This document shows positions 1-6,009 of a stretch of 6,569 nucleotides of DNA, piece after piece. This stretch comes from Chloroflexota bacterium. GTDB taxonomy: Bacteria; Chloroflexota; Dehalococcoidia; DSTF01; RBG-16-68-14. Position numbers and translations under genes: made by a program. How positions within the stretch are numbered: the stretch's first letter is position 1; each line of letters begins with the position of its first letter. The stretch lies in NCBI GenBank assembly GCA_022573935.1, contig JACZTE010000055.1:1-6569 (forward strand), given 5' to 3'. The notes under the pieces were generated by a model. That model was given only the letters and a program-made list of their open reading frames with translations, was not told the DNA's origin and did no database searches.

Positions 1-813
1 GAGGTAGCCCCATGGCGACTCTGGGATGCCGAGGCGGCGGGCCTCGCCGACGCTGGTCATGATCAGGGCCGCCGCCTGGTCGACGTCCATCATCGCGTTC
101 ATGTACTTGGTGTACGGAGAGCCCACCAGCCGGTTGGTGTCGCTGACGGTGGCGATCTCGTCGCCGCTCTTGCTGTCGCGGAACCAGGCGTAGGGGTTGT
201 CGCCGGCGATGCGGGCGAACGAGGAGCAGAGTTCGCCTAGCTGCTGCCGATGCTCCTCGGCGCTCAGCCCCTTGGCGACGCGGATGGCGTTCTCGAAGAG
301 CGGATAGACGCCGATAGGGAAGGCGGCGCTGTGCTGTATCTCCACGTCGCGAATGCCGCTGCGCCGTTCGCCGATCATCGGAGGCGACTTGCCGGGCGTG
401 GTCCAGGACGGCGTCACGTCGGCCTTGCGGGCGCGGCGTATGGTGTCGAGCGCCTCTCCGCCAGCCAGGAGGGCGACGCCTACCTCGCCGCTCGCGATCG
501 CCGAAGCCGTCTCGTTCACCAGCCATTGCGGGGTGTTGCCGCCCATGGTGGTGTACAGCTTTTCGCGGGGCGAGGCGCCGACCTGCTCGGCGAGGAGGCC
601 GGCGGCGTCGGAGTAGCGCCAGGAGAGCACGTTCACCACCCGCACGGAGTCGACGCGAGCCAGCAGGCCCTTCGTTTCCGCGTCCTCCTCCGCCTTGCGA
701 GCCGCCAGCGCCATCATCTCGACCGGCTCCAAGGCGCTCTCCGGCTCCTGGTCGCGGAACGTCTCCTGGCCGACGCCGACGAGGATGGGATCGTTATCGC
801 GTGGGGTAGTCAT
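1..813 (-). CDS. Thiolase-like protein (acetyl-CoA acetyltransferase-like), C-terminus cut off by window edge
   Basis: An open frame of 271 codons runs from the ATG at 813 to base 1 with no stop, so the C-terminal part lies outside. The N-terminus (PILVGVGQ, residues 9-16) and the segment GGNTPQWLVNETASAIASGE (91-110) followed by LLAGGEAL (115-122) match the N-terminal thiolase half. NRLVGSPYTKYMNAMMDVDQ (227-246) is typical of SCP-x or mycobacterial thiolase-like proteins of roughly 500 residues, so about half is missing. Aligning IASG to the IATG of classical thiolases puts Gly91, not Cys, at the acyl-accepting nucleophile position; the only Cys seen is Cys196. Some thiolase-like proteins of this type are described as lacking thiolase activity (from memory). 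It may act in thiolytic or retro-Claisen processing or acyl-CoA binding at the end of the pathway. It is the sixth gene of the operon, 34 nt after the hydratase stop. A GGAGGG ribosome binding site at 818-823 supports the start. Family is fairly sure, reaction is not. Confidence 0.85.
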   Translation of the reverse strand, partial: MTTPRDNDPILVGVGQETFRDQEPESALEPVEMMALAARKAEEDAETKGLLARVDSVRVVNVLSWRYSDAAGLLAEQVGASPREKLYTTMGGNTPQWLVNETASAIASGEVGVALLAGGEALDTIRRARKADVTPSWTTPGKSPPMIGERRSGIRDVEIQHSAAFPIGVYPLFENAIRVAKGLSAEEHRQQLGELCSSFARIAGDNPYAWFRDSKSGDEIATVSDTNRLVGSPYTKYMNAMMDVDQAAALIMTSVGEARRLGIPESPWGYL

Positions 814-817
814 GCAA

Positions 818-823
818 CCCTCC
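818..823 (-). promoter_or_regulatory. Ribosome binding site of the thiolase-like gene
   Basis: GGAGGG on the minus strand, 4 nt before the ATG at 813. It decides the start of a gene whose frame is otherwise open to the window edge. Confidence 0.7.
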
Positions 824-847
824 GGTTTGCTTCTTCTGATACCGCTG

Positions 848-1654
848 CTAGTGGCCCGTGTACTTGGGCGGGCGCTTCTCCGTGAAGGCGCGCGGCCCCT
901 CTTTCGCGTCGTCCGAACTGAACACCACGCCCGAGTTCCTCGTCTCGATCTTGTACGCGTCGTGGAGTGGGAGGCCGGCGGTGGTGATCACAGTCTCCTT
1001 GATCATTCGGACGGCCAGCGGGCCGTTCTCGGCGATCGTGCGGGCGAACTTCTCGGCCATGGGCATCACCTCGTCGGCGGGCACGACGTAGTTCACCAGG
1101 CCGATGCGATAGGCCTCCTGCGCCGGCATCCGGTCGCCGGTGAGGAGGATCTCCATCGCCTTGCAGTAGGGAATCTGGCGGGCCAGGCGGACCATCGAGC
1201 CGCCGCCCGGCGCCAGCGCGCGCTTCACCTCGCTCAGGCCGAAGGACGCGTGTTCGGCGGCGATGCGGATGTCCGTGCCCTGGAGGAGCTCCATGCCTCC
1301 AGCCAGGCAAAACCCGTTGATGGCCGCGATGACGGGCTTGTAGAGCGGGTAGTCGCGCAGGATGGCCGGGTCCTGCAGAGTACGGTCCTTGATTAGGCGA
1401 CGGTCCCATTCGTCCTCGATCGGGCGGGCGCGGGTGAAGAGCGGGATGAGCGTCTTCAAGTCGGCGCCGGCGCAGAAGGCCTTATCGCCGGCGCCGGTGA
1501 CGATCGCGACGCGCATGTCGTCATCGCTGTTGAAATCCTGCCAGGCGTCGGCCAGGCGCACCATCGCCTCGGCGTCCCAGGCGTTATGCACTTCGGGCCG
1601 GTTGAAGGTCAGGTACGCGATACCGTCGCGTTTCTCGTACAGCAGGCTCGGCAT
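848..1654 (-). CDS. Enoyl-CoA hydratase/isomerase (crotonase) with both catalytic glutamates
   Basis: A 268-residue crotonase, the usual family length. It should hydrate a 2-enoyl-CoA to a 3-hydroxyacyl-CoA in the cytoplasm. The N-terminal strand (GIAYLTFNRPEVHNAW, 11-26) is typical. The oxyanion-hole regions are FCAGADLK (60-67) and GFCLAGG (114-120). Glu122 in GGMEL and Glu142 in LSEVKRAL align with Glu144 and Glu164 of rat mitochondrial hydratase, so both catalytic acids are present and real hydratase activity is plausible. The C-terminus, EGPRAFTEKRPPKY (252-265), is the common crotonase tail. GAGGAGG at 1660-1666 lies 5 nt before the ATG, almost touching the peroxiredoxin stop, which suggests translational coupling. 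The substrate is not readable: crotonases also include isomerases, hydrolases and dehydratases, but the two Glu favour a hydratase. Confidence 0.93.
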   Translation of the reverse strand: MPSLLYEKRDGIAYLTFNRPEVHNAWDAEAMVRLADAWQDFNSDDDMRVAIVTGAGDKAFCAGADLKTLIPLFTRARPIEDEWDRRLIKDRTLQDPAILRDYPLYKPVIAAINGFCLAGGMELLQGTDIRIAAEHASFGLSEVKRALAPGGGSMVRLARQIPYCKAMEILLTGDRMPAQEAYRIGLVNYVVPADEVMPMAEKFARTIAENGPLAVRMIKETVITTAGLPLHDAYKIETRNSGVVFSSDDAKEGPRAFTEKRPPKYTGH

Positions 1655-1659
1655 AGATT

Positions 1660-1666
1660 CCTCCTC
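1660..1666 (-). promoter_or_regulatory. Ribosome binding site of the enoyl-CoA hydratase
   Basis: GAGGAGG on the minus strand, 5 nt before the ATG at 1654 and 1 nt after the peroxiredoxin stop codon (1668-1670). The position suggests that ribosomes finishing peroxiredoxin reinitiate here. Confidence 0.7.
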
Positions 1667-1667
1667 G

Positions 1668-2135
1668 TTATTCCGCTGGTGCGCGTTCGATCTCGCGCAG
1701 TGTGTCGAAAGCTTGTGGGAGGTGGCGGGCGATTGCGAAATCGTGCTGGAACGCCGCCCGGATCACTCCCTCCTTGTCGATCACGTAGGTCACGCGGGCC
1801 GTTATGAAGCCGAGGAAGCCCTGGGCCTTGTACAGCTTCACAATTCGCTTCTCCGGGTCGGGGATCAGCGGGAACGGCAGCTCGTGCTTCTCTCTGAATG
1901 CCCGATGCGACTCCGCGGAATCGGTGCTCACGCCCGCGATGACGGCGTTGTACTGCTCAATCTCCGCGTAGTTGTCGCGGAAGGTGCAGGCTTCGCGCGT
2001 GCAGCCGGGCGTGAAGTCTTTCGGGTAGAAGTAGAGGACGACGTTCTTGCGGCCTCGGTAGTCGCTCAGCCGGAACGTGTCGCCGTTGTCCAGCACGGCT
2101 TCGAAGTCAGGCGCGGGGGTGCCTTTTCGTAGCAT
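1668..2135 (-). CDS. bcp: Bcp/PrxQ-type peroxiredoxin (thiol peroxidase)
   Basis: A 155-residue thioredoxin-fold peroxiredoxin that reduces H2O2 and organic or lipid hydroperoxides using thioredoxin or a similar donor. The motif YPKDFTPGCTREAC (37-50) contains the Prx signature P38-xxx-T42-xx-C45. Cys45 is the peroxidatic Cys and Cys50 the probable resolving Cys, with the five-residue spacing and numbering of E. coli Bcp. Arg114 in ARVTYVID is the likely conserved active-site Arg. No signal peptide is seen, so it is cytoplasmic. The length matches Bcp (about 155 residues). It sits between the acyl-CoA dehydrogenase (6-nt gap) and the enoyl-CoA hydratase (13-nt gap), so it is co-transcribed with acyl-CoA enzymes, which is less usual than a stand-alone bcp. 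A plausible job is removing peroxide formed when a reduced flavoenzyme reacts with oxygen, or detoxifying peroxidised substrate; this is inference. Confidence 0.95.
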   Translation of the reverse strand: MLRKGTPAPDFEAVLDNGDTFRLSDYRGRKNVVLYFYPKDFTPGCTREACTFRDNYAEIEQYNAVIAGVSTDSAESHRAFREKHELPFPLIPDPEKRIVKLYKAQGFLGFITARVTYVIDKEGVIRAAFQHDFAIARHLPQAFDTLREIERAPAE

Positions 2136-2141
2136 GGCCCA

Positions 2142-3332
2142 CTACTCCCGCGGCATGCCGAGGCCGCGCATGGCGATGATGTTGCGCTGGATCTCGGACG
2201 TGCCTCCGCCGATGGTGACCGCTACGGCGTAGAGATACATGCGGGCCATGCTGTTGCTGAGCGTCGCTTCGCCACCGATGAGCTGGCCGTACAACCCTAC
2301 CGTCTTCATCGCGGTCAGGGCGATCCGTTGCTCCAGCTCCGAAGAGTAGAGCTTGGCGACCGACGCCTCGTGGTTCGGGATCAGCCCGTTATTCTGCATC
2401 GAGATCACCCGGTAGGACATGAGACGCGCCACCTGCGCCTCGACGGCCCGATCGGCCAGCTCGTAGCGGAGCCCGGGATTGCGGGCCAGCGTGCACTCCG
2501 GGCTATCGATGTGCTCCCGCGCCCACTCCACCAGGTCGCCCACCGTGAGCACGAGCTGCGTCGTGGACGCGATGTTCGAGCGCTCGAAGTCGAGCGTCGT
2601 CGTGCCGATGTACCAGCCGCGGTTCTCCTCGCCCAGCAAGTTTTCCTTGGGCACGCGGACGTCTTCGAAGAACACCTCGTTAAATCCGGCCGAACCGAGG
2701 AGGTTGATCAGCGGGCGGATGGTAATGCCCGGCGTCTTCATGTCCAGGATGAAGTAGCTGATGCCCTTGTGCTTAGGAACGTCCGGATCGGTGCGGGCCA
2801 TGAGGACCATCCACTGGGCGTGCTGGGCGACGGAGGTCCAGATCTTCTGGCCGTTGAGCACGTAGTCGTCGCCGTCGCGAACGGCGCGGGTCTGCAGCGA
2901 GGCGAGGTCCGAGCCGGACTCCGGCTCGCTGAAGCCCTGGCACCAGACCTGGTCGCCGGAGAGGATGGGCGGAAGGAGGCGCTGCTTTTGCTCGTCCGTG
3001 CCGTAGAGCATGATGGTGGGGCCGGCCATGCCCAGGGCGATGCCTCCGCCCGTGCGAGGGGCGCGGCAGAGCGACATCTCCTCGTTGAAGATGAACTGTT
3101 GCATGATGCTCATGCCGGCGCCGCCATACTCCTTGGGCCAGGCAGGCGCGATCCAGGACCGCTCGGCTAGCTTCTTGCGCCAGCCTTTCGTCGACCGGCC
3201 GGCGTCGCGGCTCGTGTCGAAGCTGCCCCAGATACCGGGCCGCCGGCGCACCGTGTCGTCCACCTCTTGCTCGATGAACGAGCGTACTTCGGCCCGGAAT
3301 GCGGCCTCTTCTGGTGCATCGCGAAACTCCAC
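2142..3332 (-). CDS. Acyl-CoA dehydrogenase (FadE type), canonical C-terminal Glu replaced by Gly
   Basis: A 396-residue FAD-dependent acyl-CoA dehydrogenase of normal length that should introduce a 2,3 double bond into an acyl-CoA and pass electrons to ETF. The N-terminal helical domain begins EFRDAPEEAAFRAEVRSF (2-19). The mid beta-domain holds the flavin/substrate signature CQGFSEPESGSDLASLQT (131-148) and KIWTS (163-167). The C-terminal helical domain ends with TIGGGTSEIQRNIIA (373-387). In medium-chain enzymes the catalytic base is the Glu of YEGT; here that position is Gly376. Glu250 in TLDFERSNI aligns with the alternative base of isovaleryl-CoA and long-chain enzymes (LDLER), so activity is likely retained. 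The start is GTG at 3332: it gives the family N-terminus and follows a strong ribosome binding site. Related actinobacterial enzymes act on steroid side chains or branched acyl-CoAs, some as heteromers with a partner; no partner is seen in this window. Confidence 0.94.
   Translation of the reverse strand: MEFRDAPEEAAFRAEVRSFIEQEVDDTVRRRPGIWGSFDTSRDAGRSTKGWRKKLAERSWIAPAWPKEYGGAGMSIMQQFIFNEEMSLCRAPRTGGGIALGMAGPTIMLYGTDEQKQRLLPPILSGDQVWCQGFSEPESGSDLASLQTRAVRDGDDYVLNGQKIWTSVAQHAQWMVLMARTDPDVPKHKGISYFILDMKTPGITIRPLINLLGSAGFNEVFFEDVRVPKENLLGEENRGWYIGTTTLDFERSNIASTTQLVLTVGDLVEWAREHIDSPECTLARNPGLRYELADRAVEAQVARLMSYRVISMQNNGLIPNHEASVAKLYSSELEQRIALTAMKTVGLYGQLIGGEATLSNSMARMYLYAVAVTIGGGTSEIQRNIIAMRGLGMPRE
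2145..2149 (-). promoter_or_regulatory. Ribosome binding site of the peroxiredoxin, inside the dehydrogenase gene
   Basis: GGGAG on the minus strand ends directly before the dehydrogenase stop codon TAG (2144-2142) and lies 9 nt before the peroxiredoxin ATG at 2135. The signal is embedded in the last codons of the upstream gene, a layout typical of translational coupling. Confidence 0.55.
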
Positions 3333-3337
3333 GCGCT

Positions 3338-3347
3338 CCTCCTCCTC
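3338..3347 (-). promoter_or_regulatory. Extended ribosome binding site that fixes the GTG start of the dehydrogenase
   Basis: A run of GAGGAGGAGG on the minus strand, 5 nt before GTG at 3332. It is the reason to accept a GTG start here. The rest of the 60-nt spacer (3333-3392) shows no convincing hairpin or promoter. Confidence 0.75.
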
Positions 3348-3392
3348 TGGCGAGCGCAGATCGTAGCTTTACCAGCCGCGGCCTGCGACGCG

Positions 3393-4544
3393 CTAGTCCA
3401 GGTTATATACCTTCTTGACGGTATCGCCCAGCAAGTTTTTCCGCGCTCGCTCCGACAGCGGCTCGACGAGGGCGACGAGATCGCTGATGTATTCAGGCGA
3501 GTGATCCGGGTGGGGATAGTCGCTCGCCCAGAAGAACTTGTCGTCGCCGACGAGGTCGATGATGTGCGGCAGCGCGGTTTCGTCCGGATCGGCTGAGATC
3601 CAGCACTGCCGCTTGAAGTAGAAGCTGGGCTTCTCCTTCAGGGCCATCGAGCGGCCGAGGACGCTCTCGTAGGCGCCGTCCATGCGGTCGAGGGCGGACG
3701 CGATCCAGCCGGCGCCGGCCTCCAATACGACGATCTTGAGCTCGGGGAACTTGTCGAACACCGCGAATTCGAAGAGCGAGTAGAAGGCCTGCTGCATGCC
3801 CTGGCGCGCGATCACGTTGTGGAACCAGGTGTTCTTGCCTTTGATGTCCTTGAACCGCTGCGAGGCCACCGCCCAGGGCGGCTCCAGCGTCGGGTGGATG
3901 CCGATGGGCACGCCCAGCTCCTGGGCCTTCGCCCAGAGGACGTCGTGGTCCGGGTGGCCGTGGGACTTTGCCGTCATCGTAAACGTCCCTACGAACGCAC
4001 CCTTCGCGCCCGACTTCACCGCTCGCTCTAGCTCCTCGGCTGCGGCCTCCGGGTCGAATAGCGAGAGGTGGGCGATGGGGACGAGCTTGCCTTCGCCCTC
4101 AGAGCAGAAGTCGACGATGTAGCGGTTGTAGGCGCGACAGTAAGCCGTGGTGAGCTCCGGGTCATCGCACTCCCACTCCCAGAAGAGGCCGAGGGTGGGG
4201 TAGAGGATGCACATCTCCAGGTTTTCGTGCGCGAGGTAGCTGACGCGCTCGCGGGCATCCATCGAGCCGAAGGGCGCTCCGACGACATAGGTGCGCTCCG
4301 GCGACCGCTCCGAGCCCTTGAAGTCCTGCCCCATGGCGCCAAGGAAGCCCAGCGAGCCTCGACGCAGCCGTCTCGATGGCTTGCCGTCGATCTCGAAGTA
4401 CTCCAGGTTGTTCTCGTCGCGCTTAATTCGCATCGCCCGCGGCTTGTACTTGTCCTCCAGGTACTGCTCCCAGAGGTCGGCCGACTCTAAAACATGGCCA
4501 TCTGCATCCACCGCGCCCGAATAGGGGAGATTCTTCGACTCCAT
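3393..4544 (-). CDS. Amidohydrolase-2 family protein (ACMSD-like metal-dependent TIM barrel)
   Basis: A 383-residue protein of the amidohydrolase-2 family, which includes ACMSD-type decarboxylases and C-C hydrolases such as LigY. The N-terminal VDADGHVLE (12-20) gives Asp15-x-His17 where ACMSD has His-x-His metal ligands. IGIHPT (214-219) supplies His217, and FWASDYPHPD (338-347) supplies Asp342, the late-barrel Asp. VVLEAGAGW (272-280) puts Glu275 where ACMSD has its catalytic His, a pattern common in a large uncharacterised branch of the family. There is no signal peptide or membrane segment. The ATG at 4544 follows GAGGAG at 4551-4556 by 6 nt. It lies between the CoA-transferase (48-nt spacer) and the dehydrogenase (60-nt spacer). 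It probably hydrolyses or decarboxylates a ring-derived or keto-acid intermediate; whether it acts on a free acid or a CoA ester is unknown. Family is sure, reaction is open. Confidence 0.92.
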   Translation of the reverse strand: MESKNLPYSGAVDADGHVLESADLWEQYLEDKYKPRAMRIKRDENNLEYFEIDGKPSRRLRRGSLGFLGAMGQDFKGSERSPERTYVVGAPFGSMDARERVSYLAHENLEMCILYPTLGLFWEWECDDPELTTAYCRAYNRYIVDFCSEGEGKLVPIAHLSLFDPEAAAEELERAVKSGAKGAFVGTFTMTAKSHGHPDHDVLWAKAQELGVPIGIHPTLEPPWAVASQRFKDIKGKNTWFHNVIARQGMQQAFYSLFEFAVFDKFPELKIVVLEAGAGWIASALDRMDGAYESVLGRSMALKEKPSFYFKRQCWISADPDETALPHIIDLVGDDKFFWASDYPHPDHSPEYISDLVALVEPLSERARKNLLGDTVKKVYNLD

Positions 4545-4550
4545 GGCTGG

Positions 4551-4556
4551 CTCCTC
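4551..4556 (-). promoter_or_regulatory. Ribosome binding site of the amidohydrolase
   Basis: GAGGAG on the minus strand, 6 nt before the ATG at 4544, in the 48-nt spacer after the CoA-transferase stop. No terminator is seen in this spacer. Confidence 0.7.
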
Positions 4557-4592
4557 TCGCGTTGCTTCTGAGCGAGGCCTTACGGCCCTGGC

Positions 4593-5804
4593 TCAGGGTA
4601 TAACCGATCGCTCCTTGAGATCCGTAATCTGGTCCCAGTCGTAGCCGAGTTCGAGCAGCATCTCTTCGGTGTGCTGGCCGACTTCCGGCGCCGGGCCGCG
4701 CGGCTGCCACGGGGTGCCGTAGAAGTCGGCCGGCGAAGCGACCATCTTCATCGGCCCATCCGGCGTGGGTACGTCGATGAACGCCCCCGCCGCGTGCGCC
4801 ACCGGGTCCTCGATCACCTCGTTCAGGGTCTGCACCGGCGCCCACCAGACGTTCTCCCGATCGAAGATCTCGCCCCACTCCGCGCGTGTTCGCGTGCGAA
4901 ACACCTTGTCGAGCTCCACGATGAGCTCGGCCGCATTCGTTCGGCGAATGACGATGTCGGCGTAGCGAGGGTCGTCCCGCAGGTCCTCGCGCTCGAGCGC
5001 GCGACAGAGGCCGGGCCAGTGGCGGTCGGCCTCGACGAGGATGAGCCACAGCCACGCATCGTCGGCGGTCTGGTAGCAGTTGACGAGCGGGTTGGGGATG
5101 TTGCTGCGCTTAGCCGGCCTGATGCGAATGCCGCGCAGGGCGATGCTGGTGTCCCAGCCCAGCGTGTAGATGCCCGTGCGGAGAATCGACACCGCCACCC
5201 GCTGGCCCTGGCCGGTGCGGTCACGCGACACGAGCGCGGCGCAGACGGCGCCGGCCGCCGCCTGTGCGACCACGTGGTCGCCGATGGCGCCGGGTTGCAT
5301 GGGGAGGGGCTGATCTTTCGGCGTGATGGTGGCGGCGACTCCGGCGCGGGACCAGAACGCCCCGATGTCGTAACCGGCGCGGTTGCGCTCCTCGCCATCC
5401 GGGCCGTATCCCGTCACCTCGCAATAGATCAGGCGTGCGTTGATCTTGACTACGTCGTCATAGGTCAGCGCCAGCCGTTCCCGCGCCATCGGGCGCAGGT
5501 TCGTCACCAGGACGTCGGTCTTCTCGATCAGCGAGATGGCGATGCGCCGCCCGTCTTCGGTGGTGAGGTCGAGGGCGATGCTGCGCTTCCCGCGGTTGTC
5601 CAGCTCGAAGGGCGGGTTCAGTTTTGTGGGGTCCCACTTCTTGCTCGCGGCCGCCGCTGCGAAGACGCCGCGTAGCGGGTCGCCGGTAAGCGGCTCGATC
5701 TTGATGACATCCGCGCCCCAGTCGGCGAGAAGGCCAGCGACGGACGGCCCCGCGACCCAGAAGCCCAGGTCGATGGCAGAGATGCCCTCAAGAGGTCCGG
5801 CCAC
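4593..5804 (-). CDS. Class III (CaiB/BaiF, formyl-CoA transferase type) CoA-transferase
   Basis: A 403-residue family III CoA-transferase of full length. It moves CoA from an acyl-CoA donor to a carboxylic acid, so it can activate a substrate without ATP. The N-terminus has the family start GPLEGISAIDLGFWVAGP (3-20), then LLADWGADVIKIEP (25-38) and FELDNRGKRSIALDL (66-80). RAGYDIGAFWSRAG (142-155) contains Asp146, matching the catalytic Asp169 of formyl-CoA transferase that forms the aspartyl-CoA anhydride. The C-terminal part (WWAPVQTLNEVIEDP, 320-334) is also typical. The start is GTG at 5804: it yields the family N-terminus, follows GGAGGAG by 5 nt, and the frame is closed upstream by a stop at 5829-5831. 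It is the first gene after the promoter and so probably catalyses the entry step. No acyl-CoA ligase is seen nearby. Donor and acceptor are unknown. Confidence 0.94.
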   Translation of the reverse strand: MAGPLEGISAIDLGFWVAGPSVAGLLADWGADVIKIEPLTGDPLRGVFAAAAASKKWDPTKLNPPFELDNRGKRSIALDLTTEDGRRIAISLIEKTDVLVTNLRPMARERLALTYDDVVKINARLIYCEVTGYGPDGEERNRAGYDIGAFWSRAGVAATITPKDQPLPMQPGAIGDHVVAQAAAGAVCAALVSRDRTGQGQRVAVSILRTGIYTLGWDTSIALRGIRIRPAKRSNIPNPLVNCYQTADDAWLWLILVEADRHWPGLCRALEREDLRDDPRYADIVIRRTNAAELIVELDKVFRTRTRAEWGEIFDRENVWWAPVQTLNEVIEDPVAHAAGAFIDVPTPDGPMKMVASPADFYGTPWQPRGPAPEVGQHTEEMLLELGYDWDQITDLKERSVIP

Positions 5805-5809
5805 CCGTA

Positions 5810-5816
5810 CTCCTCC
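5810..5816 (-). promoter_or_regulatory. Ribosome binding site that fixes the GTG start of the CoA-transferase
   Basis: GGAGGAG on the minus strand, 5 nt before GTG at 5804. No other in-frame start exists between this site and the upstream stop at 5829-5831. Confidence 0.75.
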
Positions 5817-5843
5817 GCTTCTGCGTGGTCATGTAACGCACGC

Positions 5844-5855
5844 TACCGTTCGGTA
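5844..5855. promoter_or_regulatory. TACCG-TT-CGGTA inverted repeat, candidate operator
   Basis: Perfect 5-bp arms are separated by 2 nt. The site begins about 13 nt after the expected minus-strand start point (near 5868), so a protein bound here could block elongation. The pentamer GTTCG (5848-5852) recurs at 5858-5862, one helical turn away on the same strand. The shape resembles TetR-family operators, but no regulator gene is in the window. Short arms like these can arise by chance. Confidence 0.4.
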
Positions 5856-5874
5856 CAGTTCGATAGGCATCCGC

Positions 5875-5902
5875 ATTATAGACAACATTCGAGTGTAGTC
5901 AA
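5875..5902 (-). promoter_or_regulatory. Sigma70-type promoter of the six-gene operon
   Basis: On the minus strand the -35 box TTGACT (5902-5897) is followed by a 16-nt spacer and a perfect -10 box TATAAT (5880-5875). Transcription should begin near 5868 and give a leader of about 64 nt before the CoA-transferase GTG. This is the best promoter match noticed in the window, in a GC-rich context where TATAAT is unlikely by chance. The spacer is one base short of optimal. Confidence 0.8.
5881..5900. promoter_or_regulatory. Imperfect 20-bp dyad filling the spacer of the operon promoter
   Basis: The sequence GACAACATTCGAGTGTAGTC has 8 of 10 symmetric pairs matched; mismatches are at 5884/5897 and 5888/5893. 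It covers the whole spacer and the inner four bases of the -35 box, so a dimer bound here would exclude RNA polymerase. My own estimate is about a one-in-ten chance of such a dyad somewhere in an intergenic region of this size, so its placement matters more than its symmetry. Confidence 0.5.
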
Positions 5903-5916
5903 GGTGCAGTAACGGC

Positions 5917-5929
5917 GCTCGCAGCGAGC
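5917..5929. promoter_or_regulatory. Perfect 13-bp palindrome between the two divergent promoters
   Basis: GCTCGC-A-GCGAGC has two perfect 6-bp arms around one base. It lies in the 33-nt stretch between the two outward-facing -35 boxes (5902 and 5936), where a bound regulator could act on both promoters. GC-only arms are easier to get by chance in this genome, so it is a candidate only. Confidence 0.4.
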
Positions 5930-5935
5930 ACCGAC

Positions 5936-5964
5936 TTGACGGCGTGGCCCGAGGACGCTATATG
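5936..5964 (+). promoter_or_regulatory. Sigma70-type promoter of the divergent crotonase
   Basis: -35 box TTGACG (5936-5941), 17-nt spacer, -10 box TATATG (5959-5964). The -35 box matches five of six consensus bases and the -10 box four of six. Expected start is near 5971, leaving a leader of about 119 nt before the ATG at 6090. It is weaker than the opposite promoter but optimally spaced. Confidence 0.6.
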
Positions 5965-6009
5965 GTAAGCTGCGTCTCCGGTCGAACCTGCGCGCCCTGT
6001 GACTGCGTC

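Larger units (their letters stand above)
1..5868 (-). other. Apparent six-gene acyl-CoA operon
   Basis: All six minus-strand genes are collinear with spacers of 48, 60, 6, 13 and 34 nt, each preceded by a Shine-Dalgarno sequence. I see no hairpin followed by a T-run between them. One strong promoter lies upstream of the first gene. The unit continues beyond base 1. No 3-hydroxyacyl-CoA dehydrogenase, ligase, ETF or regulator is present in the visible part. Confidence 0.75.

Noticed and set aside
2328..3170. Long open frames on the plus strand opposite the operon genes (for example 2328-3170 and 4671-5675)
   Set aside because: They lie antisense to clear family members, their translations are low-complexity and rich in Arg, Ala and Gly, and they match no fold I recognise. 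Such frames are expected in GC-rich coding DNA.
2630..3439. A 15-nt identical word, CGCCCAGCAAGTTTT, at 2630-2644 and 3425-3439
   Set aside because: Both copies encode the same NLLG tetrapeptide in two unrelated proteins. There is no longer homology around them, so it is coincidence and not a mobile repeat or recombination site.
5788..5832. A 14-codon upstream reading frame starting ATG at 5832 on the minus strand and overlapping the CoA-transferase start
   Set aside because: It has no Shine-Dalgarno sequence before its ATG and the peptide shows no leader-peptide features, so regulation by it is unsupported.
5942..5958. GCGT/ACGC arms at the edges of the plus-promoter spacer
   Set aside because: Only four matched pairs with a mostly mismatched centre; too weak to call an operator.
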